54,167 nt of DNA from an uncultured Deferribacteraceae bacterium (GTDB lineage: Bacteria > Chrysiogenota > Deferribacteres > Deferribacterales > Mucispirillaceae): NCBI GenBank assembly GCA_947041225.1, contig CAMRDM010000002.1, positions 1-54,167 of the forward strand, read 5' to 3'. The translations under genes and the position numbers were made by a program. Within the stretch, counting starts at the first letter, position 1. Each line of letters begins with the position of its first letter. This document shows positions 1-9,605 of this stretch, one piece after another. The notes under the pieces were generated by a model that had not been told where the DNA came from, ran no database searches, and was given only the letters and a program-made list of their open reading frames with translations.

Positions 1-541
1 ATCCACCATCACAAGATTTAGTATAGAACTCACTAGCTTTTTTATAATCGACTGGAACACCTTCGCCGTTATAATACATTAATCCAAAATTAAAACATCC
101 CTGTGCATATCCACCATCACAAGATTTAGTATAGAACTCACTAGCTTTTTTATAATCGACTGGTACGCCCTTGCCGTCATAATACACATATCCAAGACCA
201 TAACAACCTTCAGCAACTCCACCATCACACGCTTTTTTATATAGCCAGCTAGCTTTTTTATAATCGACTGGTACTCCTTCGCCGTTAGCATACATAACTC
301 CAAGATTATAACAACCTTTACTATTTCCACCATCACAAGATTTAGTATATAACTCACTAGCTTTTTTATAATCGACTGGTACTCCTTCACCGTTATAATA
401 CATTAATCCAAGATTAAAACATCCCTGTGCATATCCATCATCACATGCTTTATGAAGGTAACTTGATTTATTCGCACATGAAATTATAAACATAGATAAA
501 ATTGTGATGATAAATAAATTAATATTAAAAAATCTCATCAT
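1..541 (-). CDS. Sel1-repeat lipoprotein-like protein, 3' end outside window
   Basis: This minus-strand reading frame is open from a start at 541 to the window edge, so the ORF track missed it. It begins with a hydrophobic signal ending in a lipobox-like IISC, then runs into Sel1 repeats of 36 residues with two Cys each (GCFNLG ... KSCDGG). At least four repeats are visible. Such Cys-paired repeats form disulfide-stapled helical hairpins in secreted Hcp-type proteins. A Shine-Dalgarno AGGAG lies 7 nt before the first of two consecutive ATGs, which decides the start. Positions 1-55 and 109-163 are identical, one 108-bp repeat period apart. The leader and signal are shared with the next gene. 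The binding partner is unknown. Confidence 0.85.
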   Translation of the reverse strand, partial: MMRFFNINLFIITILSMFIISCANKSSYLHKACDDGYAQGCFNLGLMYYNGEGVPVDYKKASELYTKSCDGGNSKGCYNLGVMYANGEGVPVDYKKASWLYKKACDGGVAEGCYGLGYVYYDGKGVPVDYKKASEFYTKSCDGGYAQGCFNFGLMYYNGEGVPVDYKKASEFYTKSCDGG

Positions 542-614
542 TAAAATTCTCCTAAAAAATATTATGAAAAGTACGTTAATATAATGTAGCATAATTTAAT
601 AGCTAAGTTGATAT
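474..614. repeat. 141-bp direct repeat, copy 1 (leader plus signal peptide)
   Basis: This segment matches 1409-1549 with one substitution seen (AATTAATA versus AATTGATA). It covers the upstream region, Shine-Dalgarno, both ATG codons and the signal peptide/lipobox of the Sel1 gene. The offset between copies is 935 bp. It shows that two neighbouring Sel1 genes arose by recent duplication, or are being homogenised, including their expression signals. Confidence 0.9.
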
Positions 615-624
615 ATGTTGAAAA

Positions 625-1478
625 TTATTTTTTCATAGCCTTGTATATTATATTATATAATTTACAACCAGATACGCTTCCAAGATCACAACTTTTACTA
701 AACAGTATTAATGCTTCATAGCGATCCTCTGAAACATAATTTCCTTTAAAATACATATTCCCAAGAAGACTGCAACCTTGAGCATTATTACCATCACAAG
801 ATTTTTTATATAACTCACTAGCCTTTTTATAATCAATAGGTACACCGTCGCCACCATCATACATAATGCCAAGAGTAACACAGCTAAGTGCAAATCCATC
901 ATCACAAGATTTAACATATAGTTCGCTAGCTTTTTTATAATCTACTGGTACGCCTAAACCTTTATCGTGTATTAATCCAAGATGAAAACATCCCTGTGCA
1001 TATCCACCATCACAAGATTTAGTATATAGCTCACAAGCTTTTTTATAATCAACAGATATACCTACGCCTTGCTCATATATTACTCCAAGATTAGTACAAC
1101 TTTCAAGAATTCCACCGTCACAAGCTTTACCATATATCCGACTAGCTTTTTCCTTATCTACTGGTATGCTTATGCCTTTAGAATACATATATCCAAGATT
1201 GTAACAGCCTTCTGCATGTCCACCATCACAAGCCTTAGTAAGCAAATTGAATGCTTCACGATCATGATCATTTTCTTCTTCTACATCTACGATCTTATCT
1301 GCAAGATATAGTGCTGCTAAATCATAACACCCAGTAGGCTCTCCACCTGCACATAATTTACGTGCAATATTTGCCTCCTTTTCATACTGACTTAGAGGAG
1401 TTTTACCAGCACATGAAATTATAAACATAGATAAAATTGTGATGATAAATAAATTGATATTAAAAAATCTCATCATTA
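625..1478 (-). CDS. Sel1-repeat (Hcp-like) lipoprotein
   Basis: About 284 aa. The start at 1478 is preferred over the track start at 1527 because AGGAG lies 7 nt upstream and the protein then opens with a signal peptide ending in a lipobox-like IISC. Six Cys-paired Sel1 repeats follow, plus a C-terminal cap (CDLGSVSGCKLY). One repeat is preceded by an irregular acidic stretch (VDVEEENDHD). The protein is expected to be exported and lipid-anchored, acting as a helical protein-binding scaffold. The specific function is unknown; Helicobacter Hcp proteins of this type bind beta-lactams or host factors, but that cannot be transferred here. Confidence 0.87.
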
Positions 1479-1549
1479 AAATTCTCCTAAAAAATATTAT
1501 GAAAAGTACGTTAATATAATGTAGCATAATTTAATAGCTAAGTTGATAT
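1409..1549. repeat. 141-bp direct repeat, copy 2
   Basis: Near-identical partner of 474-614, covering the same functional part (leader, Shine-Dalgarno, start, signal peptide) of the neighbouring Sel1 gene. Confidence 0.9.
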
Positions 1550-1562
1550 TAAAATTTTTGAA

Positions 1563-1603
1563 CAAAAAAAATAGAGGGGTTTTAGAAATTAAAAACACCC
1601 TCT
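1563..1603 (-). terminator. Rho-independent terminator
   Basis: Read on the minus strand, AGAGGG(T)GTTTT pairs with AAAACCCCTCT across a short A/T loop and is followed by a run of eight T. It lies downstream of the Sel1 gene ending at 1667 and would end its transcript. Confidence 0.75.
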
Positions 1604-1666
1604 GATTATATTTATAAATAATTGATTTATGTTGAGAATTTGAACTTATGAGTTGCGATTATTTTC

Positions 1667-2314
1667 TCATTTCGTCGTATAATATTTTGTATGTATCACA
1701 ACCCATTTGTAGATAATTTTATAATTATCACAACCCATTTGATTACCAAGATCACAAGCTTTTTTTAATAGACTTAATGCTTTATCATATAATTCACTAG
1801 CTTTTTTATAATCGACTGGTACGCCTTCGCCATCCATATACATAACTCCAAGATTATAACAACCACTATAATTTCCACCATCACAAGCTTTACCATATAA
1901 TTCACTTGATTTTCTCTTATCTACTCGCACGCCTTCGCCGTTAGCATACATAACTCCAAGATTAAAACATCCCTGTGCATATCCACCATCACAAGATTTA
2001 GTATATAGCTCACAAGCTTTTTTATAATCTACAGGCACCCCTCTGCCAGTATCATACATAACTCCAAGATTATAACAACCTTTAGTATTTCCACCATCAC
2101 ACGCTTTGTTAAATAACTTAACTGCCTTTTTATAATCTTCTGGTACAACTTTGCCGTAATAATACATAAGTCCAAGTTCAAAACAACTCTCAGTATTGCC
2201 TTTCTCACACTCTTTACTATATTTATCAATTAACGCTTTATCATCTGCATAAGATATAGGTACACTCACTATACCTAAAAACATAAACATAATTGCAACT
2301 GTAAAAAATTTCAT
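1667..2314 (-). CDS. Sel1-repeat secreted protein with frameshifted C-terminus
   Basis: 215 aa with a cleavable-looking signal peptide (ends ISYADDK) and four Cys-paired Sel1 repeats plus a cap. The last residues (KWVVIHTKYYTTK) do not resemble the charged tail of the paralogues (DEMKK). The DNA explains this: a 32-bp imperfect tandem duplication around 1694-1741 shifts the frame, and the shifted frame still reads a normal end (QMGCDTYKILYDEMRK, stop at 1659-1661). The gene is probably still functional because all repeats precede the lesion. It is probably periplasmic or secreted; partner unknown. Confidence 0.87.
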   Translation of the reverse strand: MKFFTVAIMFMFLGIVSVPISYADDKALIDKYSKECEKGNTESCFELGLMYYYGKVVPEDYKKAVKLFNKACDGGNTKGCYNLGVMYDTGRGVPVDYKKACELYTKSCDGGYAQGCFNLGVMYANGEGVRVDKRKSSELYGKACDGGNYSGCYNLGVMYMDGEGVPVDYKKASELYDKALSLLKKACDLGNQMGCDNYKIIYKWVVIHTKYYTTK

Positions 2315-2364
2315 AGCCCTAAATTCCCCTCTAGTAAAGCTTTGCTAAAATAAAATAGTTAAAA

Positions 2365-3516
2365 TTATTTCTTCATTTCGTCTTTTATCATTTTATATAA
2401 ATCGCAACCTTTTACGTTACCAAGTTCACACCCTTTTTTAGCTAAACTTAATGCTTTATCGTAATCAACTGGGATATGTTCTTCACCAAGATAATACATA
2501 GCTCCAAGCATGCCACAACCAATAGCATTAGAACCATCACAAGCTTTACCATATAATTCACTAGCTTTTCTCTTATCTACTCGCACGCCTTCGCCGTTAT
2601 AATACATATATCCAAGCACGGTACAGCTATCAGTATTGCCACCATCACAAGCTTGGTTAAATAATACACTAGCTTTTTTATAGTCTACTGGTACGCCTTC
2701 GCCGTTATAATACATATATCCAAGACTATAACAACCATCTGCATCAGAACCATCACAAACTTTATCAAATAGCTCCATAGCTTTTTTATAATCTACTGGT
2801 ACACCATCGCTATTATAATACATTAATCCAAGATTGTAACAGCCAGCAACATGTCCACCAGCACACGCCTTGTTAAATAATTCACTAGCTTTCTTATAAT
2901 TTACTGGTACACCATCGCTATTATAATACATTAATCCAAGATTATGACAGCCCTCTGCATGTCCACCATCACACGCCTTGTTATAAAATTTACTAGCTTT
3001 TTTATAGTCTACTGGTACACCATCGCTATTATAATACATTAATCCAAGATTGTAACAGCCATCAGCCGAGCCACCTGTACAAGCTTTATCAAATAGCTCC
3101 ATAGCTTTTTTATAATCTACTGCCACGCCTCTGCCGTTAGCATATATAACACCAAGAGTAGAACAACCCTCAGCCACTCCACCATCACAAACTTTATCAA
3201 ATAGTTCCATAGCTTTTTTATAATCTACTGGTACACCTTCGCTGTTAGCATACATATATCCAAGATTATAACAACCACTATAATTTCCACCATCACAAGC
3301 TTTACCATATAATTCACTAGCTTTTTTATAATCTACTGGCACACCATCGCCCATATCATATATAACTCCAAGTTCAAAACAACTATCAGCATTTCCTTTC
3401 TCACACTCTTTACTATATCTCTCTACTAACGCTTTATAATCTGCATAAGATATAGGTACACTCACTATACCTAAAAACATAAATATCGACATAGCCATAA
3501 CTGTAAAAAATTTCAT
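2365..3516 (-). CDS. Sel1-repeat secreted protein, nine repeats
   Basis: 383 aa, the longest of the cluster. A signal peptide (MKFFTVMAMSIF... ending SYAD) is followed by nine Cys-paired Sel1 repeats with consensus CDGGnAeGCYNLGymYynGeGVPVDYKKA and a cap ending KDEMKK. Several neighbouring repeats are almost identical in DNA (for example the three NSDGVPV units), a sign of recent repeat amplification. The start is supported by the family-typical signal peptide. A periplasmic or secreted scaffold is the likely role; function unknown. Confidence 0.9.
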   Translation of the reverse strand: MKFFTVMAMSIFMFLGIVSVPISYADYKALVERYSKECEKGNADSCFELGVIYDMGDGVPVDYKKASELYGKACDGGNYSGCYNLGYMYANSEGVPVDYKKAMELFDKVCDGGVAEGCSTLGVIYANGRGVAVDYKKAMELFDKACTGGSADGCYNLGLMYYNSDGVPVDYKKASKFYNKACDGGHAEGCHNLGLMYYNSDGVPVNYKKASELFNKACAGGHVAGCYNLGLMYYNSDGVPVDYKKAMELFDKVCDGSDADGCYSLGYMYYNGEGVPVDYKKASVLFNQACDGGNTDSCTVLGYMYYNGEGVRVDKRKASELYGKACDGSNAIGCGMLGAMYYLGEEHIPVDYDKALSLAKKGCELGNVKGCDLYKMIKDEMKK

Positions 3517-3562
3517 AACCTTAAATTCTCCTATAGTAAAATTTCAAACTGAATATTCAAAA

Positions 3563-4402
3563 CTATTTTCTTTTATTTCTATTTATTTTTTTATAGAGTC
3601 TACAACCATCTCTATCCCCTAGATCACAGCTTTTGTCGATGAGATTTAATGCCTTATCATAATCTAAAGGCAGGTGCTTGCCTTTGTAATATAGGTATCC
3701 AAGACTATAGCAACCTTTAGCGTCTGAATCATCACAAGCGTTCTTAAGTAACTCAACTGCTTTTTTTAAATCTACTGGTACACCTTTGCCATCAAGATAC
3801 ATAATTCCAAGATTATGACAGCTCGTAATAACTCCATCATTACAAGCTTTTTTAAATAGTTCAAAAGCTTTTTTATAATCTATAGACGAACCTCTGCCGA
3901 AATAATAGCTATTGCCAAGATTATAACACCCACCCGCATAATCTCCAGTACATGCTATCGTATATAGTTCAAAAGCTTTTTTGTAACTAGCCTCTGCTAC
4001 ATCGCCATTATCATATATAACTCCAAGAGAAGTACAACTTTCAAAATCTCCACCATCACAAGCTTTCTCATATTTAGCGACTATTTTGTTTGATATACTT
4101 AATATTTTATCATAACTTGTTGTTCTGTCTTTGCCTTCCATATACATAGTTACAAAATTTATACAGCCATTTGTATCCCCATCATTACAAGCTTTATCAT
4201 AAAATTCGCTAGCTTTATTATAATCAACTGGTACACCGTTTCCGTTATAATAAATATCACCAAGATTAGTACAACGTTCAGCATTTCCTTTCTCACACTC
4301 TTTACTATATCTCTCTACTAACGCTTTATCATCTGCATAAGATATAGATACACTCACTATACCTAAAAACATAAATATCGACATAATTGTAAAAAAATTC
4401 AT
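3563..4402 (-). CDS. Sel1-repeat secreted protein
   Basis: 279 aa with the cluster-typical signal peptide (ends SISYADDK), six Cys-paired Sel1 repeats and a cap (CDLGDRDGCRLYKKI). Repeats 2-3 are more diverged than in the neighbours, with a linker (GKDRTTSYDKILSISNK) breaking the 36-residue rhythm. It lies 46 bp downstream of the next Sel1 start and may share a transcript with the genes around it. Probably exported; function unknown. Confidence 0.87.
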   Translation of the reverse strand: MNFFTIMSIFMFLGIVSVSISYADDKALVERYSKECEKGNAERCTNLGDIYYNGNGVPVDYNKASEFYDKACNDGDTNGCINFVTMYMEGKDRTTSYDKILSISNKIVAKYEKACDGGDFESCTSLGVIYDNGDVAEASYKKAFELYTIACTGDYAGGCYNLGNSYYFGRGSSIDYKKAFELFKKACNDGVITSCHNLGIMYLDGKGVPVDLKKAVELLKNACDDSDAKGCYSLGYLYYKGKHLPLDYDKALNLIDKSCDLGDRDGCRLYKKINRNKRK

Positions 4403-4424
4403 AGTCCTAATTCTCCATTTTTTA

Positions 4425-5051
4425 TTAAAACTTTACACCAACTTCTGTTACAACCATAAAAGTATTTGTTTGTCCATAAAGATTTTGCTCATACGATAAA
4501 CCGAACATAAACTTTTTATAATTTGCTCTTAAACCAATTACACCATAAACATCAAAACCTACAGGTTGAGTTGAGTACTCTTGCTCAACAACCTGAGAAA
4601 GAACGCCTAATATCAAAAAGCCTACACCTATTTTTGGCATAATGCTCCATGATTTATTTATCTCTATATACGGTTGAGCTAAAACAGTGTATTTAAAATT
4701 CAAACTTCTATACTCTGCCTGTATATAATCTATCCCTGCCTCCATAGCAAAATACTTGTTTACCTGCCAACCACCAAGTAGATTAATTGCAAAACCATTA
4801 ACGTAATCTCTATTTTTCATATTAAGACAATTATAATCAAGAATAGAGTTATAACAAGTATATCCTCCTCCACCCATCAGATAAAAAAAACTTACTTTCT
4901 GTTTTTCAGTTTCTAACGCTCTCAGTTTCTTTATCTGTATAACCTCTTCTTGACTAGGTTCTTTTTCACTTATACTCTCATCTGCTAATACAACTGTACT
5001 TGTTAGAAAAGAAAAAAATAAAACAAGTAAGCATAATCTGTAAAACATCAT
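4425..5051 (-). CDS. Small outer-membrane beta-barrel protein
   Basis: 208 aa. A signal peptide (ends VVLADES) is followed by a short charged segment (about residues 25-52, KKLRALETEKQK), then alternating amphipathic strands with Gly/aromatic turns (FFYLMGGGGYTCY, FAINLLGGWQVNKYFAMEAG, FMFGLSYEQNLYG). It ends in Phe (VGVKF), the usual C-terminal signature of Gram-negative outer-membrane barrels. A Shine-Dalgarno AAGGAGAG supports the start. The pattern and size fit an eight-stranded OmpA/OmpW-like barrel. It sits between Sel1 genes, which suggests but does not prove a shared envelope role. Confidence 0.72.
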   Translation of the reverse strand: MMFYRLCLLVLFFSFLTSTVVLADESISEKEPSQEEVIQIKKLRALETEKQKVSFFYLMGGGGYTCYNSILDYNCLNMKNRDYVNGFAINLLGGWQVNKYFAMEAGIDYIQAEYRSLNFKYTVLAQPYIEINKSWSIMPKIGVGFLILGVLSQVVEQEYSTQPVGFDVYGVIGLRANYKKFMFGLSYEQNLYGQTNTFMVVTEVGVKF

Positions 5052-5134
5052 CTTATCTCTCCTTTTTCTAAAAACCCTATTATATTTTATTAATCAAAAC
5101 TATCTTCTCACTACTCTTTCCTACTAAAATATAT

Positions 5135-6214
5135 CTAATTCATATCCGTAATTTTCTCATATTTTGAACAGTATGTTTTAGAATTATTTGAACATAATTT
5201 ATTGTAAACTGAATTGAAGTTGTGGCAAGCAGAGTCGTTATTTCCTGCACATGCTTGTCTGTATAAGAACAACGCTTTATCGTAATCCTTAACTACACCC
5301 TCTCCTTGCAAATACATATTGCCTAAATTATAACAACCATCTATATGTCCACCTGAACAAACTTTTTCATATATTTTACTCGCTTCAACTTTATCTTTTT
5401 TAACTCCGAAACCTTCATCATACATAACTCCAAGATTGAAGCAACTACCTATTCCACCTCTTTCACAAGCATCTCTATATATACTAACAGCCTCTTTAAG
5501 GTCTTGAGTAACTCCTAAACCGTACTGATACATATATCCTAGATTTGAGCATCCTTTTATTGATCCGTTTTCACAAGCCTCTCTAAACAGTGATAACGCT
5601 TTAACATTATTTTGCTCCACCCCTTGTCCTCCGTGCAAAACTCGTCCTAGATTGCTACACGCATCTACATCTCCATCGTAGCATTTATCCAAAAATGTTA
5701 CAGCTATCTTATCGTATTTTCCAGCATATCTAGAACTTGCTGCAAATAAATCTTTAAGCCTTGTACAAGCATCATCAACACCTTCGTCACAAGCGATATC
5801 ATACATGTAGCCTGCTTCTATATAATCTACAGGTACGCCTTCGCCAGTTGCATACATATCTCCAAGCTCGTTACATGCTTCTATATCGCCATCATCACAT
5901 GCTTTGCCATATAGCTGATTAGCTTTTTTGTAATCTACTGACACGCCTCTGCCGTAATAATATATAACACCAAGATTATAACAGCCTCTAGCATTTCCTT
6001 CATCACAAGCTTTGCTATATAGTTCACTAGCTTTTTTGTAATCTATTGATACTCCCTTGCCCGTTGCATACATATCTCCAAGCTCGTTACATGCTTCAAT
6101 ATTGCCATCATCACATGCTACTGCATACCTTTCTGCTATCTTTGTAGCATCTGTAAAATTTAAATAAATCAGTACTGCGCCTAATAAACAAAAAATAGCA
6201 ATAAGAACCTTCAT
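5135..6214 (-). CDS. Sel1-repeat exported protein, eight repeats
   Basis: 359 aa. A short N-terminal hydrophobic helix (MKVLIAIFCLLGAVLIYLNF) without a clear cleavage site suggests a membrane-tethered periplasmic protein. Eight Cys-paired repeats follow, more diverged than in the other genes. The C-terminal tail (LCSNNSKTYCSKYEK) closely resembles that of the Sel1 protein at 35316-35966, which sits next to the conjugation genes, so these two belong to one subfamily. Function unknown. Confidence 0.87.
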   Translation of the reverse strand: MKVLIAIFCLLGAVLIYLNFTDATKIAERYAVACDDGNIEACNELGDMYATGKGVSIDYKKASELYSKACDEGNARGCYNLGVIYYYGRGVSVDYKKANQLYGKACDDGDIEACNELGDMYATGEGVPVDYIEAGYMYDIACDEGVDDACTRLKDLFAASSRYAGKYDKIAVTFLDKCYDGDVDACSNLGRVLHGGQGVEQNNVKALSLFREACENGSIKGCSNLGYMYQYGLGVTQDLKEAVSIYRDACERGGIGSCFNLGVMYDEGFGVKKDKVEASKIYEKVCSGGHIDGCYNLGNMYLQGEGVVKDYDKALFLYRQACAGNNDSACHNFNSVYNKLCSNNSKTYCSKYEKITDMN

Positions 6215-6236
6215 TAAACACCCCTTAGTAAAACAA

Positions 6237-6836
6237 TCATATATTCTCTATTAACTTACTTGATGTGATCTTAGTTATATGAACATCACTGTTATGAACG
6301 CTCTTACTACTAGTAGTAGTTTGATTTCTATATCTAATGTACTCAAAACTATTATACTTACTATTTATCTTAGATATCCAAGCGATTTCATTATCTAAAT
6401 TACTGTGATCTGAAAGGCTGAAACATAGTATCAAATTTTCGCACCTATCATTAAATAATTTCTCGTCTTTCAACTCCACAAGAGTATCAAGCATTGCTTC
6501 AATTAATAACTGTTTAACCTTTGCAAACTTATCGCTATCTACCAATAACATATTCTCAAACAGCATTATATTCATAGTTTGTAAATTAGTCGTATCAAAT
6601 GATCCATCCCAATCACTCGTATTCCACTTACAATGTAATGACTTTATCTCATCTTGATTGTCGCCAATGAATTCTTCTAAATTAGATGACGTATTATACA
6701 CAATAGATATACTACCTATCCCCTCATCTGATAAGATCCCATATCCACTCAATTTTTCCCCGCTAAGTGATAAATATGTTGCTGTGATTTCACTTTTTAA
6801 TAACATCTTGAACTCTAAAATTTTTTCATTTTTCAT
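6237..6836 (-). CDS. DUF4303-like protein
   Basis: About 199 aa. The track start at 6857 is a TTG; the ATG at 6836 (MKNEKILEFK) is preferred, with AAGG upstream. No signal peptide or membrane segment, so probably cytoplasmic. The middle (NTSSNLEEFI ... WNTSDWDGSFDTTN) and the later stretch (LFNDRCENLILCFSLSDH) resemble the DUF4303 family as I remember it, often encoded near secretion or immunity genes; this is pattern recognition, not a search result. It lies between two Sel1 genes on the same strand. Function unknown. Confidence 0.6.
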   Translation of the reverse strand: MKNEKILEFKMLLKSEITATYLSLSGEKLSGYGILSDEGIGSISIVYNTSSNLEEFIGDNQDEIKSLHCKWNTSDWDGSFDTTNLQTMNIMLFENMLLVDSDKFAKVKQLLIEAMLDTLVELKDEKLFNDRCENLILCFSLSDHSNLDNEIAWISKINSKYNSFEYIRYRNQTTTSSKSVHNSDVHITKITSSKLIENI

Positions 6837-6987
6837 AGCTATTTCTACCTTGAACAAGATTTCTCAGAAATAGTAAAATGTATCTTGTTATAATTTTTAT
6901 TAAAACCAATATAACCTTATAGCTTAGGGCTAGTATAACTTATTTAGTAAATTATATTCTCAAACCTCTCAATGATCTCAAAGAACG

Positions 6988-7290
6988 TTATATGCCTAGT
7001 AAATTGAATACCTTATTCGCACTGTTCAACATCTCTAAAGATACACAACCTTCAGAGCTACCTCCATCACAAGCCTTTTTATAAAACTCTTTAGCTTTAC
7101 TTTCATCTTGCTTAACACCATCTCCACTTGCATACATTAAACCAAGCTTATAACAGCTTTTTGCGTTTTTATCCTTACACTCTTCACTATACTTAATAGC
7201 CTCTTTTTTATCTTCTGCGTACGATACAGAAACAGTAACCAACTCCATAAACATAAACATAAATACAAACAAAATCGTTAAAAATTTCAT
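6988..7290 (-). CDS. Short Sel1-repeat secreted protein
   Basis: 100 aa: signal peptide (ends VSVSYAEDK), one complete Cys-paired Sel1 repeat plus the start of a second (CDGGSSEGCVSLE), then a short tail. It is much shorter than its paralogues, either a minimal member or a contracted copy. The signal peptide is typical of the cluster. Probably periplasmic. Confidence 0.78.
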   Translation of the reverse strand: MKFLTILFVFMFMFMELVTVSVSYAEDKKEAIKYSEECKDKNAKSCYKLGLMYASGDGVKQDESKAKEFYKKACDGGSSEGCVSLEMLNSANKVFNLLGI

Positions 7291-7470
7291 CGCTAAATCC
7301 TCCTCTATAAATTTATAATAAATTATTATATACGAGATGACATAAATTAAAAAGCTAAAAATTGTATTTTAGATAATTAGAAAATAGAGAAACAGATCCT
7401 TTCTACATAGAAAATAAGTACCCAATTATATATTATAAAAATCGAAAAAGTAGTTAAAAAAATATTGTAT

Positions 7471-7510
7471 AAATAAAAAACCCTTTACATTAACTTTAAT
7501 ATAAAGGGTT
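7471..7510 (-). terminator. Rho-independent terminator of the LTA-synthase-like gene
   Basis: A perfect 9-bp inverted repeat AACCCTTTA / TAAAGGGTT with a 14-nt loop. On the minus strand it is followed by a T-rich stretch. It sits about 45 bp past the stop at 7556. Confidence 0.85.
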
Positions 7511-7555
7511 CATTAATTAATCGATTTGACAAAATATTATAATCTTTCCATACGA

Positions 7556-9409
7556 CTACTTATTAAACTTAGATACAATAAATTGATAGTAAGCTTTAAG
7601 GTAGTTCTGTAATCCATCAAGTCTAGCAGTAGAACTATCTTTTAAATCAGTATTAATTATCTTATCAAAACTCATAGATGTATTTCCATCACCTGTAATC
7701 ATCGTAACGTAATCACCGTTAAAAATCATTGCTAACGAACTCTCATCTTTACAAAATAACGATCCTTTTTTTGACACATTATCAAACTTTGCAATATCAT
7801 ATAATGTTTGAGACATATCTAAATGACTTGTAACATGATCTATATCAATGGTTTTCTCAATTTTTGGAGAGTATATCATTAACGGTATCAAGTAGTCGTA
7901 CGGATACGCAGCTGTAGTGCCAAGAGCCACACTATGATCGGATGCAATAATGAAAACTGTATTATCAAAATATGGCTTATCTTTGATTGAATTCATAAAC
8001 TCACCTATCGCCCAATCTGTATATATAACCGAATTCTTAAATTGTGCCTCTGCACTAGATTTTGGATCAAATCTATTGAACTCTGACGGTAACTGCTGAA
8101 ATGGTGGATGTGTTGTAGCTAAAAAAGTAAACGCTAAAAATGGATCACTATTTTTACTGCTAAGCTCATCTAGTTTCCCCGATAAAAACATTAATGTTTC
8201 ATAATCCCAACCAAAATATGCTCCATCTTCATCTTCATAATCTAACAGCATAGGCATATCCTCTTGTCCATAATACTCTTGAAAACCTAAACTTTTTGAT
8301 ATAGAGTCTATATAATATGATCTTCTTTTAGCACTCTGGACAAGTAGAGTATTATAACCGTTCTCTACAAAAACTTGTCCGATATTTCCAGTAATATAAG
8401 ACTCCAATCCAAACCCTATCGCTGGAAGAGAATTTATCGGAGGGATACCTGTCATTACCGCCTGTAAAGATTCAATAGATCTTCTGTTAGGTGAGTAATG
8501 ATTATTAAACTTAATACTCTTTAATGATAAATTATCAATGTTTTTTGTTATACCTAAATTATTGTTACTAAAAGAATCTATTAAGGGTGATGGTATCCCC
8601 TCAAGCATAATAAAAATAATATTTGTACCTTTCTTAGATACCTTCTCCATAATATTACTATTACATTGATCTCTACCTAGAGTAAAATTATCTATTATCT
8701 CTTCTGCTGTTGCATTATCAAAAAAATTAAACTTTGATAGATCTATAAGTCCATCATCGCTATACTTAACCATCGAGAATACACCATTAAGTTTCAGATT
8801 GCCTAACGTTGTATCTTTGTCAAACGCATCAATAATATTAATCGGTTTGAAATCTAGGTTACCTCTAATAGGTATATATAATAAAGGTATAATAGTAATA
8901 AATATTAGAATATTAAATGGCATAAATTTTAAATCTGGTTTTAATTTTATATTTACAAATTTATTAAAGAAATAACCTAACACAATACACGCTATAGTTA
9001 ATATAATAATTGGAAAAATATACGATGGCATAATATCAAGAATATAACCTAAATCATTGGAAAGCAGAAAGAAATCATTTGTGATATGTCTACCTCTTTC
9101 TATATAAAAACTCACATCTGATCCTGTTGCAATTACTATCAAAACATATTCTATAAATACGCACCATAACAGTATCTTATGGAAAATCATATTTTTAATC
9201 GGTAGAAGCAAGAGAACAATCCATGGAGAGAATAACGTTAGAAAAATAGATAAATCAAAACGTAATCCACCTATAAACGTTGATACTATATCCCCTGTAG
9301 AATATTTTGAAAACGTATCAAAATTAATAATATATAACGTCGCTCTTGCAACTGTAAATATGAGCAACCCTATAAGAATAACAATTAAAACTTTTAAGTA
9401 TCTATTCAC
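7556..9409 (-). CDS. LTA-synthase-family membrane phosphatase/sulfatase-like enzyme
   Basis: 617 aa, alkaline phosphatase superfamily. About five transmembrane helices fill residues 1-190, then an extracytoplasmic catalytic domain. It shows NIIFIMLEG (metal-binding start of the domain), the nucleophile region SPNRRSIESLQAVMTGIPP with Ser where many relatives have Thr, and IIASDHS (metal ligands D-H). Known relatives move phosphoglycerol or phosphoethanolamine onto polymers or lipids; in Gram-negatives the substrate is often periplasmic glucan or lipid A. The substrate is not deducible here. Single-gene unit with its own terminator. Confidence 0.85.
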   Translation of the reverse strand: MNRYLKVLIVILIGLLIFTVARATLYIINFDTFSKYSTGDIVSTFIGGLRFDLSIFLTLFSPWIVLLLLPIKNMIFHKILLWCVFIEYVLIVIATGSDVSFYIERGRHITNDFFLLSNDLGYILDIMPSYIFPIIILTIACIVLGYFFNKFVNIKLKPDLKFMPFNILIFITIIPLLYIPIRGNLDFKPINIIDAFDKDTTLGNLKLNGVFSMVKYSDDGLIDLSKFNFFDNATAEEIIDNFTLGRDQCNSNIMEKVSKKGTNIIFIMLEGIPSPLIDSFSNNNLGITKNIDNLSLKSIKFNNHYSPNRRSIESLQAVMTGIPPINSLPAIGFGLESYITGNIGQVFVENGYNTLLVQSAKRRSYYIDSISKSLGFQEYYGQEDMPMLLDYEDEDGAYFGWDYETLMFLSGKLDELSSKNSDPFLAFTFLATTHPPFQQLPSEFNRFDPKSSAEAQFKNSVIYTDWAIGEFMNSIKDKPYFDNTVFIIASDHSVALGTTAAYPYDYLIPLMIYSPKIEKTIDIDHVTSHLDMSQTLYDIAKFDNVSKKGSLFCKDESSLAMIFNGDYVTMITGDGNTSMSFDKIINTDLKDSSTARLDGLQNYLKAYYQFIVSKFNK

Positions 9410-9605
9410 CTATTCTCTCCTAATAAATTAATTGCTTTATCTAACTACTAAACTTTTGTAAGTAGTATACATACATTTATATAATATTATAACAGCTTAC
9501 AGCATTGAACTATCGCAAGTTTTACTAGATTTGTAAAGAGATTTTTAGCAAAGATTATTTATTTATCTTGCAGTATGATACGTTATAGAGATCTCAACCG
9601 TTATT

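Noticed and set aside
79-917. ORFs 79..390, 708..917 and 2029..2229 on the minus strand
   Set aside because: They are alternate-frame shadows of Sel1 repeat genes; the overlapping frames have signal peptides and conserved Cys motifs.
1-5000. Regular 108-bp periodicity resembling a repeat array or CRISPR
   Set aside because: The period equals 36 codons and follows the Sel1 protein repeats; there are no short identical repeats with unique spacers.
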